A DNA stretch of 64,000 nucleotides from Bin5 sp965208965 (GCA_965208965.1 OZ242384.1:2914001-2978000), one strand, 5' to 3'. Counted from the stretch's first letter, positions 17,543-27,322 are shown. Made by a program: numbers and translations. The notes: generated by a model from the letters alone, not told the origin.

Positions 17543-17570
17543 GACCCGCTGGCCTTGCGCGCGAAAAGTA

Positions 17571-20500
17571 ATGTTCAAACGTTCATCAGCATCAGACAGC
17601 TTTAACAGGCGCGCCGTGCTTCTGCCGGTCGCCGCGGCCTTCGTCCTGCTTTTCTGGCCTGCACAGATCTTCGCCCACGGAACCCTGATTCCTCCCTGGT
17701 CCGACTATACACAGGAAGACGGCCTGGCCTCCAACAACGTTCTGGCCGTCACGGTAGGCGTTGGGGAGGTCTGGTTCGGGACCGACCACGGCATCAGCCG
17801 CTACAACGGCGCCTGGAGTTCGTGGACGGAAGGCGCCGATCTGCAGGGCGTTGTGTATAGCTTGACTCTCGGAGAAACCAGCTCAGATCTTTGGGCTGGC
17901 ACGGCAACCGGCGCTGTCCTCGCCTGGGAAGGAAGCTCCTGGGACCTGCTCACGCGGCTGGATTCTCCGGTGCGGGCACTGCACTACACGGGAGGCCAAC
18001 TCTGGATAGGCACGTCGTCCGGCCTCTATCTTTGGAATGTTGACGCGCCGTCACGCGTTACCGGGCTGGACGAAGCATATATCAACGTGATCGGCAGCTC
18101 GAACGGCGGAGACAGTATCTGGGTCGGAACGTCCGACGGGCTCTGGGTCAGGCAGGACGGCCGCTGGAGCGCTATCGGCGAAGCGGAAGGCCTGCCCGCA
18201 AGGGAGGTTACTGCCCTGTGGGCTGATGCCGCCGGATCGGTGTGGGTGGCAGCAGACGGCAACATCGCCTGGCGGGATCCCTCCACAGACGACTGGGAGC
18301 TAGTTGAGACCGACCCTCTGCATGCCCGTGAACGCGTGCGCATCACTTCGCTGGGCGGCGATGGGACCGGCACTGTCTGGGTCGGTACAGAAGGCGGCGG
18401 ACTCTTTCGCCTCGTGGAGAGTAAGGTCGAACCCTCGACAACGCCGCAGTACACTTTGATTCCACAGTCGATAAACAGCGGGGAAACTTCCTTCATCCAT
18501 GCTGTCGCGGTCGACCAGGCCGGCTCTCTCTGGCTGGGTACCGTTTCCGGCGTCTTCCGTTCGGACAGGGAGATTTGGGGGCGGGAGATTCATCCCCCGG
18601 CTTCAAGCCCTGCCAACGAGATTCAGACGATGCTTGCCGATGAAGAGGGCCGCCTCTGGATCGGCACACGAGGTGAGGGGATCCGCCGCAAAGCCGCCGG
18701 CAATGGCCTCGCCGATGAGGCTTTTTTCGACGTGGAGAGCGGTCTCCCCAGCCTCTTTGTCACAGATCTCGCCATCGACGCGTCGGGCCGTATCTGGGCC
18801 GGTACATGGTGGGGCCTTGCTTCATTGGAACCCGGCGCGGAACTGTGGACACAGCCCATTCCTCCGGAAACTCTCCCTTCAGCACTGGTGACTACCGTTT
18901 TGGCCCGGGAGCGTCAGCTTTGGATAGGTACCGACAACGGCTTGGCGCGTTACGATCTTGACACCGGCGTTCTGTCAGTGGAGGAGGCCCTGACTCAACA
19001 GGTCGTCCAGGATCTGGCGCTTGACGCCTCAGACCGTTTGTGGGCGGCTACCGAGAGCGGGGGAATATTCGTCGGCGAACCCGATGGCGGTTGGACCAGG
19101 TATCAGGCCAGCTCGGAGGCGGGTCAGTCGATCTTCGGGGACAATGTCGCCGCACTGGTCTCGGACCCGAAGGTTCCCGGCGCCATGTGGGCTGCAGTCA
19201 ATCGTCACGGCCTGATCTATTTTGACGGCCAGGTCTGGCGCGATCGCACGGCAACCGCCCGTCTTCCGAGCAAGCTTTTCTACGACCTGTACGTCGACCC
19301 GGTCGACGCCTCTCTGTGGATCGGCAGCGAGGGCGGCGTCACCCGCTATGACGGCCGCACATGGGAAACGCTCATTGTCGAATCGGTCCTGCCAGCGGCG
19401 TCCATCTCTTCAATCGTTCGCTCGCCGAGCGGGATCTACTGGTTCGGCAGCAGAGAAGGACTGACATTCCATCGCCCGGATTCTGTGCCCCCTTGGATCA
19501 GGATCGGGGACGTCTCAGGCCAGGCCGTACTGACTTCTGCAAATGAATGGAAGGTGGAATCCGAAGGCAATATCATCATTGGCTATGAAGCGGGCGATCT
19601 CTATACGCCTCAATCTGAACTCGTCGTCCTCTACCGGCTGAGTCCACCCGGAGAACTCGGCCAGTGGCAGCTCCTGGACCAGCCTTTTCTGGAGTTGTCC
19701 GACTTTACCGAAAAGGGCCAGTACACGCTCGAATTTCAGGTGAGGGATTTCGCCTTCACCTATTCCGAAATAAGCAGCGTTTCTTTTGAAGCAGAGCCGC
19801 TGCCTGCACAGATGCGGCTCCCCCTGCTGGGATCGATCCGCACAGACTATCTCATTACACTCATCTTCACCGGCCTGCTGGCGCTTATCGGCTTCGGCTA
19901 CATGGGTATAGAGGTCATCCAGACCCGCCGCCGGGCACTGGACGCCGTCGTCCGCTCCTTCAATCCATTCATCAGCGGCGAGCCGGTGCGGCGAGAGGAC
20001 ATGTTCTTCGGCAGAAGGGAGATGCTGCAGAAGATCGTGGATACATTGCACAACAACAGCATTATGATTCACGGCGAACGCCGGATCGGCAAGACGACCC
20101 TGCTCTATCAGCTGAACAACCATCTCTGGGGTCTGGAGGATGAGGAATACTGGTTTGTGCCGCTATACGTGGACCTCGAGGGCACTGAGGAGGATACATT
20201 CTTCCATTTCCTGATGGAGGAGATCCTGCACACGTCTTCTACGCTGTCCGGGCTTACGCCTGAGACGAAAGATGCCCTCCAGGACCTTCTCTACTACCGC
20301 CCCGGCCACGAGCAGTACACCGACAGAGAGTTCATCAGAGATCTGCGTGACGTCATCAAGGCACTGCAGCATTTCGGCGAAGAGAGCCATCCTGGCAAAC
20401 ACCTGCGCCTGATCCTTCTGATGGACGAAATGGACGTATTCAACGCCTACGATCACCTGATGCAGCAGCGGCTGCGGCGAATCTTCATGCGCGACTTCGC

Positions 20501-20867
20501 GGCTACGCTCGGAGCGGTTATTGCCGGCATCAGAATCAGCAAGGAGTGGGGTCGAATCGAGAGCCCCTGGTACAATCTGTTTAATGAGATCGAACTGGAG
20601 CCCTTTACCCGTGAGCAGGCGATGCAGCTGCTTACCGAGCCCGTACGAGGCTTTTACCGCTATGAACCGGGGGTCGTGGACTTCATTATCGAGAACTGCG
20701 CCGGGCGCCCCTTTCGTATTCAACAGTACGGCCTTGAGGCGGTCGGGCGCATGCTCGCTGACGGGCGGCGCACGATTACGAAGGCAGACGCCGTCTTCGC
20801 CCATGGGCACATTCAGCAGATGGGTGATACCATCAATATTGGACTGAGTGAAGATAAAGACTCTTAG
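17571..20867 (+). CDS. Membrane-spanning beta-propeller sensor fused to a cytoplasmic P-loop ATPase
   Basis: 1098 residues. A signal-like N-terminus (RRAVLLPVAAAFVLLFWPAQIFA) leads into a long array of two-component-regulator propeller repeats (about residues 40-640; repeated LWIGT, GLARYD and GLPSxxV segments), then a Y_Y_Y-type domain (about 655-750). One helix (about 760-782) follows, then a cytoplasmic ATPase with Walker A GERRIGKTTLL near 834, Walker B LILLMDEMD near 946 and a C-terminal GRPFRIQQY helical part. In known proteins of this architecture the cytoplasmic part is a histidine kinase; here it is a STAND/Orc-like ATPase. ATG 17571 is fixed by the promoter and the signal sequence. 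Ligand and output are unknown; an extracellular glycan or envelope signal is a guess. The second ATPase gene follows 85 bp later. Confidence 0.8.
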   Translation: MFKRSSASDSFNRRAVLLPVAAAFVLLFWPAQIFAHGTLIPPWSDYTQEDGLASNNVLAVTVGVGEVWFGTDHGISRYNGAWSSWTEGADLQGVVYSLTLGETSSDLWAGTATGAVLAWEGSSWDLLTRLDSPVRALHYTGGQLWIGTSSGLYLWNVDAPSRVTGLDEAYINVIGSSNGGDSIWVGTSDGLWVRQDGRWSAIGEAEGLPAREVTALWADAAGSVWVAADGNIAWRDPSTDDWELVETDPLHARERVRITSLGGDGTGTVWVGTEGGGLFRLVESKVEPSTTPQYTLIPQSINSGETSFIHAVAVDQAGSLWLGTVSGVFRSDREIWGREIHPPASSPANEIQTMLADEEGRLWIGTRGEGIRRKAAGNGLADEAFFDVESGLPSLFVTDLAIDASGRIWAGTWWGLASLEPGAELWTQPIPPETLPSALVTTVLARERQLWIGTDNGLARYDLDTGVLSVEEALTQQVVQDLALDASDRLWAATESGGIFVGEPDGGWTRYQASSEAGQSIFGDNVAALVSDPKVPGAMWAAVNRHGLIYFDGQVWRDRTATARLPSKLFYDLYVDPVDASLWIGSEGGVTRYDGRTWETLIVESVLPAASISSIVRSPSGIYWFGSREGLTFHRPDSVPPWIRIGDVSGQAVLTSANEWKVESEGNIIIGYEAGDLYTPQSELVVLYRLSPPGELGQWQLLDQPFLELSDFTEKGQYTLEFQVRDFAFTYSEISSVSFEAEPLPAQMRLPLLGSIRTDYLITLIFTGLLALIGFGYMGIEVIQTRRRALDAVVRSFNPFISGEPVRREDMFFGRREMLQKIVDTLHNNSIMIHGERRIGKTTLLYQLNNHLWGLEDEEYWFVPLYVDLEGTEEDTFFHFLMEEILHTSSTLSGLTPETKDALQDLLYYRPGHEQYTDREFIRDLRDVIKALQHFGEESHPGKHLRLILLMDEMDVFNAYDHLMQQRLRRIFMRDFAATLGAVIAGIRISKEWGRIESPWYNLFNEIELEPFTREQAMQLLTEPVRGFYRYEPGVVDFIIENCAGRPFRIQQYGLEAVGRMLADGRRTITKADAVFAHGHIQQMGDTINIGLSEDKDS

Positions 20868-20952
20868 TCCTTCTGTCCGGTGAGCCAAATGAGAGCTTTC
20901 TCCCGGCACAAGACCGGCTGTCGAAGTCAAAAAGAGGAATGCCTGCAGCGTT

Positions 20953-22290
20953 ATGCGTAATCCTTACACCGTTGGCCGCTGGCTGCGCGGGCCCGACCAC
21001 TATGGCCGGGAGCAGCTGCTCGAATACTTGATAAACGCCGAGGACCCCGCCATCTGGGTGGTTGGCACGCGTCGTATGGGCAAGACCTCGATGCTGCGGC
21101 AGCTTGAATGGCTGCTGACCAGACAGGAAGGCGCAAGCGCTGTTCCTCTGTTTTGGGATCTGCAAGGAAGTGAAACCAAGGACGATTTCGACTACGAGCT
21201 GTTTCTTGCAGTCGAAGACGAGACGCCCAGGTTTCAGGCCTACGGAGTCGATGTGAGCGCTCTCTACAATCAGGATGCGATTCAAATCCTGCGTGCTTTG
21301 CAACGTGCTCTGAGAGCCCATGGCAAGCATCTGCTCCTTCTCATCGACGAAGCCGAAGCCTGGATCAGTCTGGCCAAAAATGACTACCAGGCCTTGGCGC
21401 GGCTACGCAAGGCCTTCCAGAACGGTGGCATGCGCACAATAATGACGTCGACCAAGTTGCTGATGCAACTTAACGACCTGACCCGAAACTGGCTCACAAG
21501 CCCGTTTCTTTTTGGTTTCACACTTGTAAACCTGTGGAACCTCGAACCCGAGGCAAGCGTTAGCCTGGTGTTGCAGGAACAGAGCAACACGCCAGTCAAT
21601 GTCGAGCGGGAACGCATCGACGATATTCTGCGGCACTCGCACCGCCATCCCTACCTGGTGCAGACGCTCTGTTACCGCCTGTTCGAAGAAAAGCAAGGAA
21701 GAGGTTCTTTGCGGGAGATTGGCGAGGAGGACTTGAGGGCCGACCATCTGCTCGCCGGGTTTTTCGAGGTCGACTTCAAGTGTCTCGCCCCAACCGAAAG
21801 GCAGATACTGTTGACCGTTGCCCGCCAGGGCGTAGTCAGCGAAGAGGAGCTGGTGGCCAAGAACGACAACGAATCAATCGATCAGATCTCGATGTATGTG
21901 CATGGCATGAATAATCTCGGTTACCTGCAGAGGGTCTACAGCCGGTCGGATAGTACTGCAGAGACCACTTCCCACGATGAATTCCCGCGCTGGACAATCG
22001 GCAACGAGTTTCTGCGCCGCTGGATGCTGGAAAACCACCAGGAGCTGGCCCAGACCCTTTACTCCGACGTGAGCGATTATGGGGTCGAAGCCCTGCTTGA
22101 AATGGGGCGCAAGGTGGAATTGGACTACCTGCAACACGAGATCCCGGAACTGCAAGGGCGCCTGGAGTCGTTACTGACAGCATACAGCGGACATGCCGAT
22201 CAGACGCCGCCGGAGGTTTTGCAGGAGATTCAGGAACTGCGCAGGGAGTTGGAGAAAGCCAGCGCTCAGCTACGTAATATGGCCGAATAG
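20953..22290 (+). CDS. P-loop ATPase with winged-helix-like and C-terminal coiled-coil parts
   Basis: 445 residues, no membrane helix, so cytoplasmic. It starts YGREQLLEYL, then Walker A VVGTRRMGKTS (36-46) and Walker B LLLLIDEAEAW (127-137), both closely parallel to the ATPase half of the preceding membrane sensor. After a sensor/lid region (PYLVQTLCYRLFEE) a segment around 280-375 looks like a winged helix with an extended insertion. The last 40 residues (LQEIQELRRELEKASAQLRNMAE) form a probable coiled coil. This is the AAA_22/AAA_16-like signal-transduction ATPase type. The neighbouring sensor is the likely partner, perhaps through mixed ATPase oligomers. Confidence 0.75.
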   Translation: MRNPYTVGRWLRGPDHYGREQLLEYLINAEDPAIWVVGTRRMGKTSMLRQLEWLLTRQEGASAVPLFWDLQGSETKDDFDYELFLAVEDETPRFQAYGVDVSALYNQDAIQILRALQRALRAHGKHLLLLIDEAEAWISLAKNDYQALARLRKAFQNGGMRTIMTSTKLLMQLNDLTRNWLTSPFLFGFTLVNLWNLEPEASVSLVLQEQSNTPVNVERERIDDILRHSHRHPYLVQTLCYRLFEEKQGRGSLREIGEEDLRADHLLAGFFEVDFKCLAPTERQILLTVARQGVVSEEELVAKNDNESIDQISMYVHGMNNLGYLQRVYSRSDSTAETTSHDEFPRWTIGNEFLRRWMLENHQELAQTLYSDVSDYGVEALLEMGRKVELDYLQHEIPELQGRLESLLTAYSGHADQTPPEVLQEIQELRRELEKASAQLRNMAE

Positions 22291-22299
22291 CCGGGAAGA

Positions 22300-23076
22300 A
22301 TGAACTCGTCCTCGCCGCCCCCCACAGCCGATAAGGCCGCGTACGTCAACCAGATGTTCGCCGGCATCGCGCATCGCTACGATCTGCTGAACCGGCTCAT
22401 GACCGGCGGGCAGGATGTGAACTGGCGTCGCGAAGTCGTCGCGCTGTGCCGGCTGCCTGCCTCCGGCCGTCTTCTCGACATCGGTACCGGCACAGGCGAT
22501 ATCGCCTACGAAGCCAAACGTACGCGTCGCGACGCCGAAGTGATTGGCTGTGACTTCACTCTCGAAATGATGGAAGTGGGACGCCGGAAGAGATCCATTC
22601 GCTCTTCCCGCTCTCTCGGCGGGGGAAGGACGGGTCGCGTCGAATTCGTTCAGGGTGACGGCCTGCATCTGCCCTTTGCCGACGGCTACTTCGATGCAGT
22701 TGCCAGCGGTTTCCTGTTGCGCAATGTGATCGACGTCGACACCTGTCTGGCCGAACAGCGGCGTGTGACCAGACCGGGGGGACGCATCGTCTGCCTGGAG
22801 ACATCGCCGCCACCGCCCACGATGCTGGAACCGCTGCTAAGTTTCTATATGCTCAAAGTCATCCCTGTAATTGGCCAGCTGTTCTCGACCGGGATCGGGA
22901 CAGAAGGAGAGGCTTTCCGCCCGCGAGACTCGGCCTACAGGTATCTGCCGCAGAGCACAGTAGCCTTCCTGCAGCCGGAAGAGATGGCGCGGCAAATTGA
23001 GCGGGCAGGATTTCGGCAAGTCTCCTACGTGCGAAAGATGATGGGAACGATCGCCATTCACGTGGGCACGGCATGA
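22300..23076 (+). CDS. menG: Demethylmenaquinone methyltransferase
   Basis: 258 residues of the UbiE/MenG class I methyltransferase family. MFAGIAHRYDLLNRLMTGGQD near residue 15 is the family signature, LLDIGTGTGDIA binds S-adenosylmethionine, and FLLRNVIDVDTCLAEQRRVTRPGGR and GEAFRPRDSAYRYLPQS are conserved. It performs the C-methylation that completes menaquinone. A short basic insertion (RKRSIRSSRSLGGGRTGR, about residues 90-108) is not usual in the family. It starts ten bases after the ATPase gene stop, probably co-transcribed with it. An organism making only menaquinone would use the menG name. Confidence 0.88.
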   Translation: MNSSSPPPTADKAAYVNQMFAGIAHRYDLLNRLMTGGQDVNWRREVVALCRLPASGRLLDIGTGTGDIAYEAKRTRRDAEVIGCDFTLEMMEVGRRKRSIRSSRSLGGGRTGRVEFVQGDGLHLPFADGYFDAVASGFLLRNVIDVDTCLAEQRRVTRPGGRIVCLETSPPPPTMLEPLLSFYMLKVIPVIGQLFSTGIGTEGEAFRPRDSAYRYLPQSTVAFLQPEEMARQIERAGFRQVSYVRKMMGTIAIHVGTA

Positions 23077-23122
23077 GTGACCAGTGCCCTCCAGTCGTTT
23101 CCGCCTCCGGAAGGACAAGGCC

Positions 23123-23860
23123 GTGACCGACCAGCCAGACCGCGCAGCTCTGCGCGGCAATCCTTCATTCGTCTGGCGAGCGGGCCAGGCGCGGCGCCTG
23201 CAGATGATCCTTGACGCGGCGCCGCAGCCGTTGCAACGCGCGCTGGTTGACGGATGCGGCGTGGGCGTCTACTTGAGGGCGCTGCAACAGTCTGTACCGG
23301 AAGTTCACGGGATCGACATCGAGGGTGAGCATCTGCAGGCGGCTGCTGGAATCGTTCCCGGTGCACCACTGAACCTGAGCCAGTGTGAGCGGCTACCTTA
23401 TCCTGAAGAGACTTTCGATCTGGTCCTGTCTCACGAAGTCTTGGAGCATGTACAGGATGACCGTCAGGCCGCGGCCGAAATTGTACGCGTCCTGCGGGTC
23501 GGAGGCCGCGCAGCCATTTTCGTCCCCAACCGCCTCTTTCCTTTTGAGACCCACGGACACTATTGGCAGGGCGTCTACCACTTCGGCAATACGCCCCTGA
23601 TTAACTATCTGCCGGATTCGATGCGCAGTCAACTTGCCCCTCATGTGCGAGCCTATACGCACTGCGACCTCCTGGACCTGTTCATAGGACAGCCTGTTCT
23701 CGTCCGGAGGCACACGCAGATCTTTCCCGGCTACGACGGCATCAACGCCCGGCGCCCGGCCATCGGGCGACTCCTGCGAGCCCTCACTTACGCTCTGGAG
23801 CAGACTCCTCTCACCACCTTTGGCATCAGTCACTTTCTTGTGCTCGAAAAGGTTGGATAG
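23123..23860 (+). CDS. Class I SAM-dependent methyltransferase
   Basis: About 245 residues. The SAM fold is seen as LVDGCGVGVYLRAL (motif I), GIDIEGEHL (acidic loop), LVLSHEVLEHVQDDRQAAAEIVRVLRVGG (motifs II-III of the methyltransferase-11 type) and AIFVPNRLFPFETHGHY. The GTG at 23123 has AAGGACAAGG upstream and is favoured over a GTG at 23084. It comes 46 bp after menG. Substrate unknown; the VPNRxxPFETHGH segment is common in methyltransferases acting on sugars, lipids or quinone-like compounds near envelope genes. Confidence 0.8.
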   Translation: MTDQPDRAALRGNPSFVWRAGQARRLQMILDAAPQPLQRALVDGCGVGVYLRALQQSVPEVHGIDIEGEHLQAAAGIVPGAPLNLSQCERLPYPEETFDLVLSHEVLEHVQDDRQAAAEIVRVLRVGGRAAIFVPNRLFPFETHGHYWQGVYHFGNTPLINYLPDSMRSQLAPHVRAYTHCDLLDLFIGQPVLVRRHTQIFPGYDGINARRPAIGRLLRALTYALEQTPLTTFGISHFLVLEKVG

Positions 23861-23995
23861 CCGGTCCCGCCCCGCTATGACGCCACGGAACCAGCAATGG
23901 GACCCGTTGATTCACGCCAGCGACGCTACGAATTCCGCCGAATCCAGATGTGTTCATCAGCCTCTTCTCTCCAGACCGTTGCATCTCAAGCGGAT

Positions 23996-24024
23996 TTGGG
24001 TCGGTATTGGGCAGGTGCTAGAAT
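23996..24024 (+). promoter_or_regulatory. Probable promoter of the PBP1A gene
   Basis: TTGGGT (23996-24001), 17 bases, TAGAAT (24019-24024). The rest of the gap between the methyltransferase and PBP1A (23861-24157) shows no gene. Confidence 0.45.
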
Positions 24025-24157
24025 GCTGGCAAAAGCAGTCCACAGAAAAGCGGTCGGCGACATGGTTGGAAAGGAACTGGACGAAGAGAATGCAGGATAG
24101 GGTTGTTTACAAAGAAGATGTGCGCAGTGACTCGGCAGATGGGAAAGGTCGACTGTT

Positions 24158-27100
24158 GTGGCGGAGATAAGTCGCGGCTCTAGTCCACTGTCAGGCTCAG
24201 AAAGGCCCAGTAGATCCGCTCGTATCCTGGCGCACCGACGGCGGCGTTACCGGGCCAAGACCTACCGCGCCCGCCCATGGCTTTGGTTGTTCCAGGGGAC
24301 GGCAGCTCTGCTTCTCGCGGTTCTCCTTTCCGTAGGTGGGGCGGTCGGTGTGGCAGTTGCCAGCGTCTTCGGCATCTACACCTTTTACGCCGCGCAACTG
24401 CCTGACGCCGGCATCATCGAACGCCAGCAGGAAAAGTTCGAGACCATCCGCTTCTACGACCGCACTGGCAAGCACCTCCTCTATGAAAGCGTAGACCCCC
24501 GCCCCTTCCGCGGAGACCGCACCTACATGGCTCTGCGGGAGATGTCGCCCGCGGTCATCCAGGCCGCCGTCGCGCTTGAAGACCACAATTACTGGGACAA
24601 TCCAGGCATTAACGTGCGCGGCCTGATGCGTGCCTTTGTCTCCAACCTGCAAGGCGGCAGCGTGCAGGGCGGCTCGTCGATTACCCAGCAGTTGATCAAG
24701 AATGTGGTGATTCCGGTAGAGGAACGGACGCAGCAGTCCTATGCCCGCAAGCTTAAGGAAGTCATTCTGGCGATGGAGGTGACGCGCCGCTATGACAAGG
24801 GCAAAATCCTGGAGTGGTATCTCAACTATAATTTCTACGGCAACTTGGCCTATGGAATAGAGGCGGCCAGTCAGGTCTATTTTGGCAAGAGCGTCTCCGA
24901 TCTCAGCGTGGCCGAAGCAGCCATGCTGGCGCCGATTCCTCAGTTTCCGGCGCTCAATCCCATCGACAATCCGGACGATGCCAAGACCCGTCAGGGGGTG
25001 ACGCTCCAGGTCATGGTCGATGCCGGGTATCTTACCCAGACCGAGGCCGATGCTGCTTTTGCCCAGGAACTGGATCTGCGGGGCTCGGTCGCAGAGCGTT
25101 TCGATATCATCACGGCCCCCCATTTCGCTCTGTATGCGCTCGAACGAATCAAAGACGAATTCAACACGGCCGACGACCCTTATCGCATCTGGAAAGAGGG
25201 GCTGACCGTCTATACGACACTGGACGTTGACCTGCAGAAATACGCCGAACAGGTGGCTCGCGACCATATCGCCAGGCTGAATGAACAAGGCAGAAATGTC
25301 GACAACGCCTCCGTCGTCGTCATCAAACCGGAATCCGGTGAGATCCTGGCGATGGTCGGTTCGCTCGACTACAACAACGAGGAAATCGACGGACAGGTCA
25401 ACGTCGCGATTTCAGAACGGCAGCCCGGATCCAGTTTCAAGCCCTACGTCTATCTGACCGGACTGCTGCAGGGTATGAATGCCGCCTCGATGATCCTGGA
25501 CGTTCGTACCGCATTTCAGCAGAACGACGGCTCCGTGTACGTCCCCGAGAACTATGACCGTCTTTACCACGGACCCGTCGGCCTGCGCGACGCCCTCGCC
25601 CAGTCGCTCAACATCCCCGCAATTCGCGTCATGGACCAGGTCGGCGTCGCCAACGCACTGCGCACGTCCCATAAAATGGGCATCAACGGCCTTGACCGCG
25701 GTCTCAACTACTACGGACTCAATCTGGTGCTGGGAGGCGGCGAGGTCACACTTCTGGACCACACATACGCTTACAGCGTGCTGGCCAATGGCGGCGTCAT
25801 GGCAGGCAAGCCGGTCCCCCCGGAGTCCAGACGCAGCGGATTTCGCAACCTGGACCCCGTTGCGATTTTGCAGGTCCACAACTCCCAAGCGGACATTCTG
25901 AGCAGATATGACAGCCCCGACCAGGAGCGCATTATCAGCGCTGATGCCCAGTTTATCCTCGCCGACATTATGAGTGACAATGTGGCCCGCTCACCGATGT
26001 TTGGCATCAATAACAATCTCGTGCTGGCGGACCGAAGGGTCAGTGCCAAGACCGGCACGACCAATGGCTGGAAGGACGCCTGGACTGTCGGGTTTACCCC
26101 TCAGTTGACTGTCGGCGTCTGGATTGGCAACACTGACAACGAGTCTATGAACAACGTTACCGGTGCATCCGGCGCGGCGCCGATCTGGAAGAGCGTGATG
26201 GAGCGCTACCATGAAGGCCTTCCCTCCCGCTGGTATGAACGCCCCCCGAATGTTGTCGCCGAGACGGTCTGTCAGCCGAGCGGTCTGCAGCCTTCGCCGG
26301 ACTGCCAGCGCCAGAGGGTAGAGTTGTTCATTGCGGGCACCGAGCCGAAGGTCGTCGATAACCTGTGGCAGCCCTTCGATATCGACCGGCGCAATGGGCT
26401 CCTCGCCAGAACGTCCACGCCGGAGGAGGAGCGAGAGACCAAGGTTTTTCTCATCCTGCCGCCTGAAGCCGAAGATTGGGTGGGCGGCAGCGGAATCGAG
26501 CAGCCTCCCCAAGGTCAGAGTCCAGAGGATTTCATCGACTTTGATCCGGACGTCGCCATCACTTTCCCCCCGCCCGGCGGCTACATCGGCGGCCAGGTCG
26601 AGATTCGCGGCAATGCCCGCGGGGGGAATTTCGCCAACTATCGCCTCGAATTCGGAAACGGTGATGAACCAACGCAGTGGACGCAGATCGGCCCGGAACA
26701 CGGCCAGCAGCACGCCAACGGCCTGCTGGAAGTGTTTAATACCGAGGGGCTTGCAGAAGGACAGTACACGCTTCGGCTGACGGTCCGGTATCATGACGGC
26801 AACGTGCGCGTCTGGGATGCTCCAATCACAATCGACAATACCCCGCCGACCGTAGAGATCAGCGATCCGGAGCCGGACGCACTCTACGTGTTGAACGAGG
26901 ACGACCAGATCAACATCAACGCGCTCGTCAACGACGAATGGGCAATGGACCGAGTGGAATTTGCAATCGACGGAACCTGGTTCATTACCCGTACCGTTGC
27001 CCCCTACAACGAGCGCTGGCCTCTTGAGCTTCGCTATGAGACCGTCGAGTCGCCCGAAACTGGGAACTGGCCCGCTTTTGAGTCGGATGATGAAGACATT

Positions 27101-27271
27101 CGCCCCGGCCGCATCCGTGAATTTGAGGATGGATTCGCGGCGATTTACGCAGGCAGCGGCGTCTATCTGGAGCGTCATCTAATCAAAGTACGAGCTTTTG
27201 ACCGCGCCGGCAACGAAACGGAAAGCGACGAAGTGCAGGTATACGTCCGGCAGCCGCTGCCCGACCGGTGA
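24158..27271 (+). CDS. Class A penicillin-binding protein (PBP1A-like) with C-terminal Ig-like region
   Basis: 1037 residues. After a basic cytoplasmic tail, one helix (about 45-75) anchors the enzyme. The glycosyltransferase 51 domain follows (ALEDHNYWDNPG, GGSSITQQLIKN, KILEWYLN, YFGKSVSDLSVAEAAMLA), then the transpeptidase with SxxK Ser425-Lys428 (PGSSFKPY), SLN at 483-485 and KTG at 631-633. Beyond about residue 800 there are roughly 240 residues of Ig/fibronectin-like repeats (GQVEIRGNARGG, NTPPTVEISDPEPD, KVRAFDRAGN). It polymerises and cross-links peptidoglycan. Start GTG 24158 follows AAAGG. The C-terminal extension is known from some Chloroflexota-type proteins and could bind cell wall glycans. 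Confidence 0.93.
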   Translation: MAEISRGSSPLSGSERPSRSARILAHRRRRYRAKTYRARPWLWLFQGTAALLLAVLLSVGGAVGVAVASVFGIYTFYAAQLPDAGIIERQQEKFETIRFYDRTGKHLLYESVDPRPFRGDRTYMALREMSPAVIQAAVALEDHNYWDNPGINVRGLMRAFVSNLQGGSVQGGSSITQQLIKNVVIPVEERTQQSYARKLKEVILAMEVTRRYDKGKILEWYLNYNFYGNLAYGIEAASQVYFGKSVSDLSVAEAAMLAPIPQFPALNPIDNPDDAKTRQGVTLQVMVDAGYLTQTEADAAFAQELDLRGSVAERFDIITAPHFALYALERIKDEFNTADDPYRIWKEGLTVYTTLDVDLQKYAEQVARDHIARLNEQGRNVDNASVVVIKPESGEILAMVGSLDYNNEEIDGQVNVAISERQPGSSFKPYVYLTGLLQGMNAASMILDVRTAFQQNDGSVYVPENYDRLYHGPVGLRDALAQSLNIPAIRVMDQVGVANALRTSHKMGINGLDRGLNYYGLNLVLGGGEVTLLDHTYAYSVLANGGVMAGKPVPPESRRSGFRNLDPVAILQVHNSQADILSRYDSPDQERIISADAQFILADIMSDNVARSPMFGINNNLVLADRRVSAKTGTTNGWKDAWTVGFTPQLTVGVWIGNTDNESMNNVTGASGAAPIWKSVMERYHEGLPSRWYERPPNVVAETVCQPSGLQPSPDCQRQRVELFIAGTEPKVVDNLWQPFDIDRRNGLLARTSTPEEERETKVFLILPPEAEDWVGGSGIEQPPQGQSPEDFIDFDPDVAITFPPPGGYIGGQVEIRGNARGGNFANYRLEFGNGDEPTQWTQIGPEHGQQHANGLLEVFNTEGLAEGQYTLRLTVRYHDGNVRVWDAPITIDNTPPTVEISDPEPDALYVLNEDDQININALVNDEWAMDRVEFAIDGTWFITRTVAPYNERWPLELRYETVESPETGNWPAFESDDEDIRPGRIREFEDGFAAIYAGSGVYLERHLIKVRAFDRAGNETESDEVQVYVRQPLPDR

Positions 27272-27322
27272 CCGGCGCGTCAGACGGTTATCCGCATTCG
27301 AAGTTTGCAATCCTGGTTTGCT

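Noticed and set aside
24197..25288. 363-codon open frame antisense to PBP1A
   Set aside because: Sequence is low-complexity and Asp/Gly/Val-rich as expected from the reverse of a high-GC gene; the PBP1A motifs are unambiguous.
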